The notes under the pieces were generated by a model. It was given only the letters and a program-made list of their open reading frames with translations. It searched no databases and was not told the DNA's origin. The position numbers were made by a program, and so were the translations under genes. Of a stretch of 64,000 bases of DNA, positions 35,175 through 46,700 are shown piece by piece (positions within the stretch are counted from its first letter, which is position 1; each line of letters begins with the position of its first letter). The stretch is from Sphagnum compactum (taxonomy: Eukaryota > Bryophyta > Sphagnopsida > Sphagnales). The DNA lies in the NCBI GenBank assembly GCA_965153455.1, contig OZ234498.1:17980001-18044000 (forward strand), given 5' to 3'.

Positions 35175-38100
35175 ACCTTAAACCCCACTCCTTTGTTCTG
35201 GTTACTTAGTAAAATGAAGTAAGTGCATTGCATTGTGACCACAAACAAGTAGTCTAACCTTTGCTTGTAATCTTGCCTTTTATTGTGATGGAATAAACCT
35301 TGAAAATCTTGTAATTAGAATGATTTCTCACCTTTGTGCAATTAAGGAAGCTTGCAAATGTTCATGTAGATGATACCCAACTTCCCTAACAATTATTGCA
35401 AACTAATCGTATTCAAAATATACTCTTGCACTTTTGGTAGTTGCACGCTGAAATTGTTGTTCATCTATAGTGAGGTAATTTGCAAAATTTCTGACCTTAT
35501 TTTCCTCCCATTTCTTGTGACATGTTTCCCTAATTACGTCTTTAGTTGCCTTTTCCATAGCCTTCTTACATGTAACTATTAAGTATTCAACACTGGTCAT
35601 GACATGAGACTACAAATATTTGAGTAAAGGTTCCTTTCCTTTGGTATGTTTTGCATGTAAATGAAGGAGTGACAATAGCTAGTGCATTCTCATGGTATCT
35701 TGAATCAAGTTCAAAGAAATTTATTTTTCTTACACTTGCTTTTGATTAAATATTTATTACCAGATTTTTTAATGTTCAGTTCTTATTCTTTAAATGTGCA
35801 AGCCCCCACCCCTAAACCAAACCTTCAAACCCTTATAAATGTTCCATACAACATTTGTCACCAAACCTTCACAAATCTACAAAGTGAAAAAGTGGGTTCA
35901 AACTTGGCAAATTACAAAAAAAATAATTATAAATCCGTTTGCAAAAGCACCCATCTCCCAACGGCCAAACCAACACCACAGACATGGGTATCTTTTTGGG
36001 TCAAGTAAGCATGCACAGCTATTCATCTTGATATGTTCTAGCACACACCATAATCCCTAAAAGCATTCAACTTTTTTTTAAAAGCATATTGAAACTACCC
36101 CTTCACTAATCAGAGAAGAGGCCTTCTAAACAATAGAGGCCAAAATTAGAACGCAAGAATTTTTTTTTAAATGTTCGATAATAGGTACATTAGTGAACAA
36201 CGAAAAAACATTGATTGGCCATTCTCCAAATGTTCGCCCACCAACCCCTGAATGGCAAAGGGCTATTCTACTCTACCCTAATGTTTTTGTGGATATCATA
36301 AGGTGGAATCTTCAAAGCTTTTCAAAGTCATTTGTAAGGAGTTAAACTTACTTTCCCATTTGCATTTGGTTGTACATCAACCTTGTACACAACACCCATT
36401 CATCAAAATATTGTACTTTGTAATGTGAAATTTCGAATTGATAACATTGTAGCCTTCATTCTTTTGGTTGTTGTTCACCATTCCCATCAATTTGCACACA
36501 ACACCCACTCCTATTGTTTTCTATTTTGGTGTTTTACATCAAGTTCACACTCCTTTGCAATAATTAACTCCCAAGCCACACTTTCAAAGTGGTGTGTTTT
36601 CACCTTCAAATATTGCTTGAAGCATGTGTCTATTTCATTGGGGTCCACAAACAATTGTGCCTCCACCAAACTGGCAAAGGAATATGATAATCATGGGGCT
36701 AAATTAATTTGTGATTTTATGGGTATGTATGATATGGTTTTTTGTCCATTTGTGTCCCAAACTTGCAAACTTCTAATTTTTATGTCTAGGAACAAATTGT
36801 TGGTTTCCTACTTGAATAAATCACAAAGGTCATGTGTATTGACAAATTATCAAATAGTGCTATTAGGATGTGCAACAACAAGCTTGGGAATTGGGAACAA
36901 AAGCATTTTAGTGTGACAATCCAAACTTTGGTTTGAAACCAACATTTTGACTATCAAGGAATTCATGTTAAAGCAAGTTGAATGCTTGACAAATGGTGAA
37001 GGAGGTGATAAGATTCACCCAACCAAAGGGGAAAAATGTGAGAATGAAGTGGATGCATTCCTTAATTTGAATTATGATTCTTAAGGAATTCAAAACACAT
37101 AAAAATAGGATTTTTTCATAAATGCCCATTGGATTGTTTTTCTCCTCTTCACCAAATATAGCCACTTCTTAGTTACATGTTTTGTTTGCAAAAAACTTGT
37201 GATTGAAAAAACAAGTGATCAAATTGCTATTATAATCACATAATCATATTTCAACTCATTATAGTACTAGGTAATGGAAAAGATTTGAGACTTGTTAATC
37301 TTGTGTAAAGCAAATTGTTGAAAATGTATAGAAAACTCAAAAGTGTTGTTGAAAGGGTTTTTCTTGCTTTTGGTAATATGAAATCAATGTATTTACATAG
37401 TGTATTAATTTCAATCACAATTGCATTATAGACATTACATTGTTGTTCCCATAGTTGTAAGGATGTTAAATGAATGAATTATTTTGCATTAGTAGAAAAC
37501 TTTTATTGTCATAGATGAAACTTCATAACTTATAGTGATGTAGGTCATTGGATATATTTTATGATTTTGAAAATTAATTATAAAAATAAGACATTTAAAT
37601 TAATTTAACTTTGACATCCATCAATGTTCATATTTCATTCATAAAAGGTTTTTAAAAAGATGATCAATAGATTCTTAGAATCGTTTGGTCACATGAAAAA
37701 TATTATATGAAAACTTTTTTGAGCTAGGTCTTTAAATAAATATGAATAAAGATAAACCCTCTCCATAATTACATTTAATTTGTTCAACATTGATGTGAGG
37801 TATGACCTTTATGCTTTAATTATTTCATGTTTTCAATTTCTCAACGTTTTAAATATAATTATGGCTGAGTATTTTTTTGTATACTTCATGGCTTTGTTTT
37901 ATATTATAATTGGTGTATGGTTCAATTTAGGGCAGATGATTTTTTGTTTTTGTTTGTTTTTGTTTTATGCACATTGGGAATTCATTGATTGTGATCTTTT
38001 TTTCATGCATGGGAAACATTAAAAGTTTCAAATTTAGTCAATTTAATTCACTGAAATTGTATAAATGTTTTAACATTAAGATCCAACAATTTTGAAATTT

Positions 38101-39355
38101 TTGTGCAAATGCAATGAGAAATTGAGTGTTCAAAGTGATGGTTGAAAGGGGATTCATTGTTGAGGATTTAACAAATTTGAGTGCAAACTAAAAGGATTAA
38201 TATTTACAAAAAAAGATAAAATCAAACATATGTTATTGGTTGGAAAATGTGCAATAAATGAACATGATGACTAAATATCAAAAGATGCAAAAAGAAAGAA
38301 AGAATATAAATCAGTAATACCATTAATAGTTTCATAATAAAATGGCTTGGAATGTTTTTTTGCATGTGCAAATTCAGGAAGCAAAATTTTATCTATTTTA
38401 TTACATTCCAATGGCAACTAGAGATGAATATTAGAAAAAGATCGAATTGCATTCAAAATGGCTTAAACTTGAGCACTTAAGAATTAAATTATGCTTCAAG
38501 CTTTAACCATTTCCAAAACTGTGATTCACAAATTCAAATTAATTAAACCTAACCTTGATTTCCAAATGTTTGATGTCATTAGTTTAATTCAAATCCTTGG
38601 TAAAATACAAATGAATTCATTGTGCTTTTACCATTTTGAAAAACATGGTTTCATGTGCATTGTAACTCATTTACATACCTTATGTGGAAGGCAGTTTCAT
38701 AAACAATTAAACAAAACTTGTTGTAGATCCAAAATTTGAGAAATATTTTTCACAAATTTCCAAAAATCTTAAAAATTTTCATGCCAAAGATTCTGAAAAT
38801 CTAAAAATTCATCAATTCATATGTCTCTCTTTGAAAATTTGATATTGACATTAAAATTCCGTTCTTCTCCATTTGATTTGGTTCTCTCATTAGGTCTCTC
38901 TCCATCTCTCTGCCTCTGGCTTGAATGGGTTGGAACTTGCAGGATTGTAAATTTGTGAGTAACAATTGATCAGATTAGTTCAATTGTTGCATTAATGTCA
39001 CAAATTGGGTACTTGTATTTATTATATATTTTTTCTTAATCAAACATGTGTTAAATATTTTGTTCCTAATCATATAAGTGCTAAATTTTTATAGTACCTT
39101 GCCATATATCATTTGTAAAAGTATTATAATTTTCAAAAAATACCTATTTCAAAGAATTTAAATTTGTGAAAGAAAATAAAGAATCTTTTGAAATAATTCA
39201 AAAAAATAAAATAAAAATTTGACATGGAATCTTCAAAATGAATAAAATTATTGGAGAGACATGTCTTTAAATTGCCCCTGTTCACTTTGTTCCTAATTAA
39301 AAATGTGTTGAAATGCTTTGTTCCTATTTGAATATGTATTTAAATTTTGTCACCT
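35175..39355. other. AT-rich intergenic DNA, no recognised gene
   Basis: About 4.2 kb with low GC and only short frames. The longest (177 codons, + strand, 36383-36916) shows no domain, signal or family likeness. I see no transposon termini, RNA genes or strong repeats. It may be old transposon sequence decayed beyond recognition. Confidence 0.35.
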
Positions 39356-39359
39356 AAAA

Positions 39360-40200
39360 GTAAATTTAATGACTTTGTAGGGACCTGGACCTTGAGTAGA
39401 CCCACCAAGTTGGGACCTCGAATGTGAACTTCGTTGGGCATGACCTTGTTTCAAAGTCTGGAATATCTCGCTTACTACTACTACTCTCATTTTCAGGACC
39501 TCCATTTCCTTTCCACCTTTCCCTTGGTTTAAATGGACTGTGAAGATCACAACTTAGATTAAGACCTCAAATATGTATAGGTCTCGTTTCAGGATCTAGG
39601 ATGAGGATCTCGCTTATAACACTCTCATTTTCAGGACCTCAATTTTCCTTTTCACTTTTCTTCCTGGTTTAAAAGAATGTGCATTTCGATTGAGGTCTCA
39701 ATTCTATACAGGTCTCTTTTCAGGATCTGGAATGGGGATCTCATTTTTACATCTCTCAAATTTCAAGATCTCAAATTGCACTTCGATCAAGACCTCAAAT
39801 TCGTATAGGTCTCGTGCCATGACCCGGAATTCTGGATCTCACTTATAAACAATCTCATTTTCGGAACATCCATTTTCATTTCCACCAGTGGCTTTTGGTG
39901 ATGTAGCAGAAGATTTAGCCAAATTTGGCTACAAGCTAAATAGGAAAGTAATTAAAAAATGTTTCTATATTTTTTTGGCTACGTACTTGAAGTCTTGAAC
40001 CAGGGGTGAGTTTTCTTAAATTTTTTTTCTAATTATGGCTATTGAAAATCTCAAGAAGTAATTAATTTTAGCACTTTTAATTAACTTGGATTTTCGGCTA
40101 TATGCAGCCAGCAAAAAAGAAAGGGTGCTTTCCACGTTTCTTCGTGGTTTACTTTAGACTCGGAAGAAGACACTTCGATTAAGATCTCAAATTATGTATT
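39360..40200. repeat. ~130-bp tandem repeat upstream of MED12
   Basis: Four to five diverged units share (A/G)GACCTCAAAT(T)(C)GTATAGGTCTCGTTTCAGGATCTGGAAT, GGATCTCGCTTATAA and CTCTCATTTTCAGGACCTCCATTTTC, followed by a pyrimidine-rich part and AC(T)TCGATTAAGACCTC. Units begin near 39385, 39565, 39690 and 39790. A final unit is split, with its second half at 40129-40200. The array ends about 480 bases before the MED12 start codon. Confidence 0.75.
39886..40128. mobile_element. Short insertion flanked by TTTCCAC, splitting a tandem-repeat unit
   Basis: The tandem repeat is interrupted after TTTCCAC (39879-39885) and resumes with TTTCCAC (40129-40135). The inserted ~243 bases contain a perfect 16-base palindrome TAGCCAAATTTGGCTA near 39916 and several (T)GGCTA words. 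Clear terminal inverted repeats are not visible, so the element class is undecided; a small non-autonomous DNA element is the likeliest reading. Confidence 0.5.
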
Positions 40201-40475
40201 TTACAAGACCACAATCATCAGTCAGGCCATCGACTGGTCGTCGTCGAGGGTTACATGGAACAAGATGTCGTTCGGGACCTACACAGCGTTTGTCGTTTCG
40301 CCTCTTGCGGAACGTTTTGCTTCCTTGGCTTCGCAAGCAACGCGGCGCAGTCTCCTTGAGCTTCTCGGCTATGTTGCGCGAGCTTCTGATATTGAAGATG
40401 GCGGATCGTTGTTCTAAATAAGCTAAAGTTGCACGCCGCACAGTGATTAGGAGGTAAAGCAGGAAGGTTTGGGTG

Positions 40476-40598
40476 ATGGAGCGGATGAGAAGCGGTATTA
40501 GGAAGAGGATTTATGCAGACGGGCAGAAGAAGAAGAAGATGGAGACTAGTGGAGGTGGAGCAGTAGTAGATTTGAGAGCTTGGCGACTTTTTGGGTAG
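40476..40598 (+). other. Candidate upstream ORF 1 of MED12 (40 codons)
   Basis: An ATG-initiated frame of 40 codons with a basic Lys/Arg-rich start ends 84 bases before the MED12 ATG. Whether it is in the mRNA depends on the unknown transcription start. If transcribed, it could lower MED12 translation. Confidence 0.3.
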
Positions 40599-40659
40599 TT
40601 CCTAAAAACTTCCTCCGGGGGGGGGAAACGTCAAGCCTGGCGTCCAGGCAGCTAGGCCG

Positions 40660-40770
40660 ATGCGGGAGGCAGTAGGGAGCGATGCACCGCTACTCTGCTG
40701 CCGGGGGCAGCAGCAGCGCAGTCTCCGGAGCTGGTGGACAACAAGCGCGGGATTCGTCGCGTTCCACTGA
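40660..40770 (+). other. Candidate upstream ORF 2, overlapping the MED12 start
   Basis: This 36-codon frame starts 22 bases before the MED12 ATG, in another frame, and ends inside MED12 exon 1. An overlapping upstream ORF of this kind usually represses the main frame unless it is bypassed by leaky scanning. It lies so close to the ATG that any normal leader would include it. Confidence 0.4.
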
Positions 40771-43700
40771 GTCTTTGTTCCAGAATCCCTCAACTTTCCC
40801 GACAATAAGGTAAAAGGGTTCTTTCGCCAGTATATGTATATGTATATTTTCGATTCCTTTGTTGCTGTGCAGATCCTCCTCGTGTCTGCTCTCTGTCTGA
40901 ACTAGGTCTACGCACTGAGCCCTAAACTCCTGGTACTACAATCGTCTTCAATTTTTTCTTCCGCCAGCTTCTATGTAGCGCTACTGCTGTTCTCGTCGCA
41001 TACACCTAGTTAGCTCTCTTCCTTAATGACATGCTTGATTTTAGACCTAAAGCCTTTTGCTGTAGGTTTCTGTGACCCAGCTACTGGTGCCAGCCATCTC
41101 TCTGGATGGTTGATCTGGGGTGCTTTAAGGTCTCACCTCCATTTTTTCTTAGCTACGAGAATTAAGGAAAGTCGCATTGAGGTTTTGGTTCCTGGACCCA
41201 GAGATTCATGACCTTGCATTGTTTCTTCTCTTGTTAGCATTGTTCAAATCAAGAGAAGCAAAAACATGCTGGCCAACATTAGGGATTGCAAACCCTCAGG
41301 GTTCCAAACTAGATGATCACAATTTTCTATGTCTAGATACTACTGTGCATAGTAATACTTAATCAGAACCATATGATGTGTTAAATCCCAGCTGCCAATG
41401 ATGACATGGGTGGCATGCAGCTATATCAAATTTGCTGTGTATCATGGCTATGGGCCCAAAATTGCAATAAAAAAAAAACTGCAGTCTTCAGTACACAAGT
41501 TACCAATTCCTTTTTTTTACACAGGGGAATGTAGACAGGTGTGTCATCTAACAGATTATCGGGTTTCAGCTCATGTGGAATTTTTAAAGTATGGTCTTGG
41601 CAAATGTTTTTAGTGTTTCTAACTGCTGGTGCATTGAAAGTGTTCTGACTCATACTTCAAGATCTGACGTCCCCAAATCAATGTGACTGTTCTCTTCTTG
41701 CCTGGTACCAGAGGGCATTCCCTGAAATATATACTCTTTACTCATGGTCTGGTGTGCAGATTGTGTCTGTGGATGTGTATTTGTGTTCCACAGAATTCAA
41801 TCATTGTGCTTTTTCTACTGTGGAATGTATTCCTCTAGGTTCTCTTGTACAATTTTGGGTGCATTGTCAAATTTTCTTCTATTGTTGATGATCAATGTGT
41901 GGACAGATGTTTATGATGAAATGGATAGTGACAGGCCTATTTGAATGTGCAGGCGTAAGGCACCACTTGCGCCATATAAACTTCGGTGTGAAAGGGAGCC
42001 CTTGAGTGTCCGGTATGCTTTACATGCATACCTATATGCTCTCTGGACTCACTACTGAGATGTTCCTCTTGTACTTCCTTTTGCTTTACTTCATTGTGGC
42101 CAGAGTTATATCAAAACGGAGAAGTTATTTCCACTGTTAGCATATAAGAACAGCACCATGATTTCCTAAAGTGCCCGAGTTAATACTTTAATCCTGAGTA
42201 ATAAATTTTGGACTCTGTTTGACAGCATCTGAAATATATCCATTTGCTGCATGATCAGAGGCACAGGGGTAACTTGTTTACTCTTGTAATCATGCTTTTG
42301 TATTGTGCTAGTTTCATCAAAGAGCAGTAACTTTTTTGTGGCATTGTTTTGTCTGGTATTTCAAGTGTAGCAGAGGCCTTTCTTTGGTATTTTGATGCTG
42401 CTGGATACTAATTGTGCTTCACAGGCATTGCCAAAGACCATTTCTTAGATTTTAGTTTGACTGTTCATAGGGCAGTTTGAGTAAACTTTCATGTCTCTGA
42501 CCTGGTCATCATTTGGACACTGGACTTGACTTGCAGCCTTGGGCCACCTGACTTTTATCCATCAACTTCAAATTGTGCTGAAGAGATACTTGATAAAGAT
42601 TCTTGTCAGCAAGGCTACAAGGAGCAGATTGATGGGATTGAGGTGGGCAACATCTGTCAGTTTATGATTTGTATCTTGTTAGTGTTTGGGGTTCTGATGG
42701 GATTGGTAAGTATGGTTTCATTACCTCGAATGAATTGCTTCACTTCAAAGGTCGCAATAGTGTGAAAGTAGGACAAAGGATCTGTGATTGCAAACAGAAA
42801 CAGCACTGTGCTTCTGTATAGCTTGGGAGTGTCGAAATGTAGCAAGAGGATCTATGAACGTGCTGCATTAGCTTAAGTGCTGTTTTGAGCAGATGTTGAA
42901 AGGGTGCTTGTGTTATGTTTGCACAGGAGCCCAATGAAGTTACTTTGAGTCTTGTCAACAACCATCAACTGTGGGCAAAGCCAAATGTGAACCGCTACAA
43001 GGAGGTGCTCTTTTTTGTTTGTTTCTCATGCTTTGGGTTGAAACTTGAAACTTGAAGTTAGAAATTTGTGAGGATCTTGAGTCAATCATCCAATCTTTGA
43101 GTGCACAAATGGTGAATTGTATGAGCAAGAAAGTTCGAACTTTTCAATGTCTCCTGATTCTTCTCATGCAGGAACTGAGATGGAAATCTTGGTCCTTAAC
43201 GGTCATTACCTTTGCAAAGGGTAGACGATGATCCCACATGGTTGGGGTATCTCTTAGCATGTGCAGTGGTTTTATCTTTCATGGATTAGTGTTTCAGCAC
43301 AAAAAGGGTATTTGTATTTGAATGCTGTTTGTCTGATATGCGGGTGTGATCTTGTTTCAGTCAATTCACAAACGGTTAAGGGCACTAAACGATGCACTTA
43401 TAAGGAAGCGCAAGGTATGTCTCTCTAGAAGTGTATGCTAAATGTTGCTGTGAATCTATCCTTGCTTCGTGTTGCCCTCTGAACATGTCAGTGAATGTCA
43501 TGTCAAATGGCCACTTATCAGTTTCTTCTATGTGTTTTTGGGTTGTAATATGTCATTGGATCTGACCTCATTAGCATGTCCTCACTTAATTCTATTCAGG
43601 CTGACTTAAATCATCAGTATGGATGAGTTTTCAATAATCAGGAAGAAATTCCTGTTCCTTTCTGAACATTTTACTGGATATTTATGAATACTTGTTGGCC

Positions 43701-46700
43701 TGGCCATTCACAGGTTGAAGTGCTTGCTTTTCATAAAGAATAGGCTGTGCCAGGAGTCTGAGGCTACTGCCCATGACTGAGAGCTTTGTCATTGCATTAT
43801 AAACAGACCCTGTCAATCCAGAAGATGTCCTGTTGGTCTGTTTGTTGTCCAATGATGTGGAGGGAGGAGTGATATATTTTTAAATTTCCATCTTATGTAT
43901 ATTGTTTTGTTTCTAAGTGCAGTATGTCCAACTGTGATGCAGGCAGGTCAAGTATATGGGGTCCCTCTTTCTGGACCATTGTTGGCAAAGCCAGGACTTT
44001 ACCCTGAGCAGAAAAATTGTGGAGAAGACTTTCGGAATAAGTGGATTGAGGCAAGTTGCCTGTGTCGCCTGTCTTCTCAGCTGGCACCTTTCATTGCTCT
44101 TGTTGGGCATTCATTGACTGGGGTGACCTTTCTCTTGAGAAGGTTTTGTTATTTAAAACTAGAGTGTCCAACAGCTGCAAAGTTCCAGTAATTAGAGATG
44201 TTTTCTTGAGCTCTCACTTAATGTGCTCATGTGCTTAACCCTAGGATCTGCTGATAGCCTTAAATCTGTTGGCTGCAACTTCAGGATCTATCACAAAGGA
44301 AGAGACTCCGAGCTTTAGCAGAGCATGTACCACATGGTTACCGTAAACGCACCATCTTTGAGGCACTCATCAAGCATGATGTACCTATATTGCGGGCAAC
44401 ATGGTTTGTTAAAATTGTCACACTCAACCAGGTCTGTCAAGATTCTGCCAATTACATCCTTCCCTCTTTCCTGAGATTTGCTGTGTGCTACCATTGTACT
44501 TGCAGGGTCATAAGTGAACGAAAGTCTTGATCTCCCTGTCCTCTTTCATTGTTCCAGTGAAGACTAAATACTGACTTTTCATGCTTAATGGCTCCATTCA
44601 TTGTGAGAGACTGCACAATCTGAACATTGTTCTTTTTGTCTGAACTCTAGATTTCACAGCTGATGTTGAGATTGTGTAAGTTAAAGGAAAATTGGCAAGG
44701 TTGTTTGAGACTTGAGAGCTTGTGTAGTTGTTGGTAGGCTAGGACTGAGGCTGGTTCTTGAGATTGCAAATGGGGCTAGTGATTGCATTGAGGTGAGCTT
44801 TGTTGCATGGTCTACCTTACCTTTTGGATCTGCATTCTTGTTGAACTCCAACTGTGGTGTACTGGAAGCATTGTTTTGATACCTTGATGTGTCTTGAATG
44901 ATCTGAAGAACAAGGGTTATTCTTCAAAGTTTCTTTTAAATTGAACCATAGGGTTGTGTACCAAAGAAAGGTTTCTGTTTGGAGTTTCTGCCTTTGGAAT
45001 GTTCAAAATGGTTGTTTCAAAGGCTCCTCTCCTCAGGGTGCAGCTTTTCTAAGCCCACTTTTTCCTTTAAAGTTCGTCTCAAAGTCCTCCTTTCTTCTCT
45101 CTGTTTCCTTTCCTTTTTCATTTCTTGTTGGGGTGCTTCTTGTCTGGCATTTTCCCCTTTCTACATGAGTCTTTTTTCTTATGGTCTATTTGTATTCTTT
45201 TTCTTGAGCTAGCCAACATGGTGGCGAAGTTTTCCTGCTATTGCCTGGCATGTGACAAACTCAGTTGCTGGTTAATGCTGGATATTGACCTGTTTGACAT
45301 TGTTGGGAATTGGTGAAGTCAGTGGGGGTGTTATGGTGGATTTTCAATGCCATACAGTTGCTGTTGAAACTCCCTTAACATGTGTGTTACTGACGCTGTT
45401 GTTTTCTTGATAAAACTGCTCATTAAATCTGTTTTGTGGTCTGGTTTTCTCTTTTCTTTGGGGTGGGGTTTCTCTTTTTCATGCTTGCTGATGGTTATGG
45501 GTTTTTTGGTCAGACCTAAATTATTTGGTTCATTTTATAGAGTCATCTCCAAATTCTTTTCAGGTTGCCTAAAGTTGTAAATATTGAGAAATTCCCAGTA
45601 CTTACAAAGATGTCTTTAATGATTTTCAGGTACGACCCATGCCAATTGGAATGTCAGCAGTTGGCCCTGATAAGTCTCAGTTGAAGCGGGTGGAGCTGTG
45701 GACAAGTAATTTATTGGATTATGCACAGTCACTGCTTGATGAAATGTGCATGCTAGGGGCATCTCAAGCACACCCAGGGATCATTGCTGCAGGTGGTGAT
45801 CTTACAGAAGGACAGCTGGAGGTACTCACTAAGTGGCGCTATCTTGTCTGTTTGACACAATGGCATTACTCTGAGGGCCTGCTTCATCGCACCCAAGTCA
45901 CGGATTGGGTGCTAAAGCAACTGCAGGTTGGTATTGCACAATGTTCTTGCATGTGTTGTCAATTGATGGTCTAAAGAAGAGGTTGGTACTCTGAAAGCAT
46001 GGAAATGCAGGATGGAAGCTTTCTTTTGTGTGTGGTTTGTCTTCTTGTATGCAAAGAGTGGAAGTGTACAGGTTGATCCAATCCTGAACAATTGAGCTGA
46101 TGTATTGATCTAAATGTGCTTATAGTTCCTTGGTGCTGTGGTAATTTTGCACTTATGTATGTCTATCATTGGTATCTGGCAGGAAAAGGAGACAGTGGAG
46201 GCACTAGAGCTTTTGTTACCAATTGTGTTGGAACTGATTGATGGAATCTGTTTATCTCAGACCTGTGTATGTATGCTGGTTGATATGTGCCTACGATGGT
46301 TATGGAAACTTTGTCCTTCTGGGAACATTCCCATGGTCACTGATGAGCTTACACAACAGAGGTCAGTTGCAGTATTGTTAAAGGAGCTCCTGCGGTACCT
46401 CCTGCTTGTTGTCCCAGACACCTTTGTTGCTTTGGACTGCTTTCCTCTTCCGCCTTGCATCTGTCAAGCAGGAAAATCCCAGGCTCTTCCAGAAGTTTCT
46501 TTGCTTTTGCCGGATGATATTGATAGGAATATCCAGCCTGTGCCAGACAGTGAGAGCATGGGGATGAAAGAACTCAGTGGAGCTACTGTAGTGTCCGGAA
46601 ACCAGAGTTATTGTCAGTGTGAGGTTGTTGTTGGAGAGGCTGTTGACTCAATACAACAACGTGCAGCCTCATTAGCTAGAGCAGTGAATCCTGTCCTATT

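Noticed and set aside
36383-36916. 177-codon plus-strand frame in AT-rich DNA
   Set aside because: It is the longest frame in the 35-39 kb region but has no recognisable domain, no convincing splice partners and a composition like its surroundings. Not supported as a gene.
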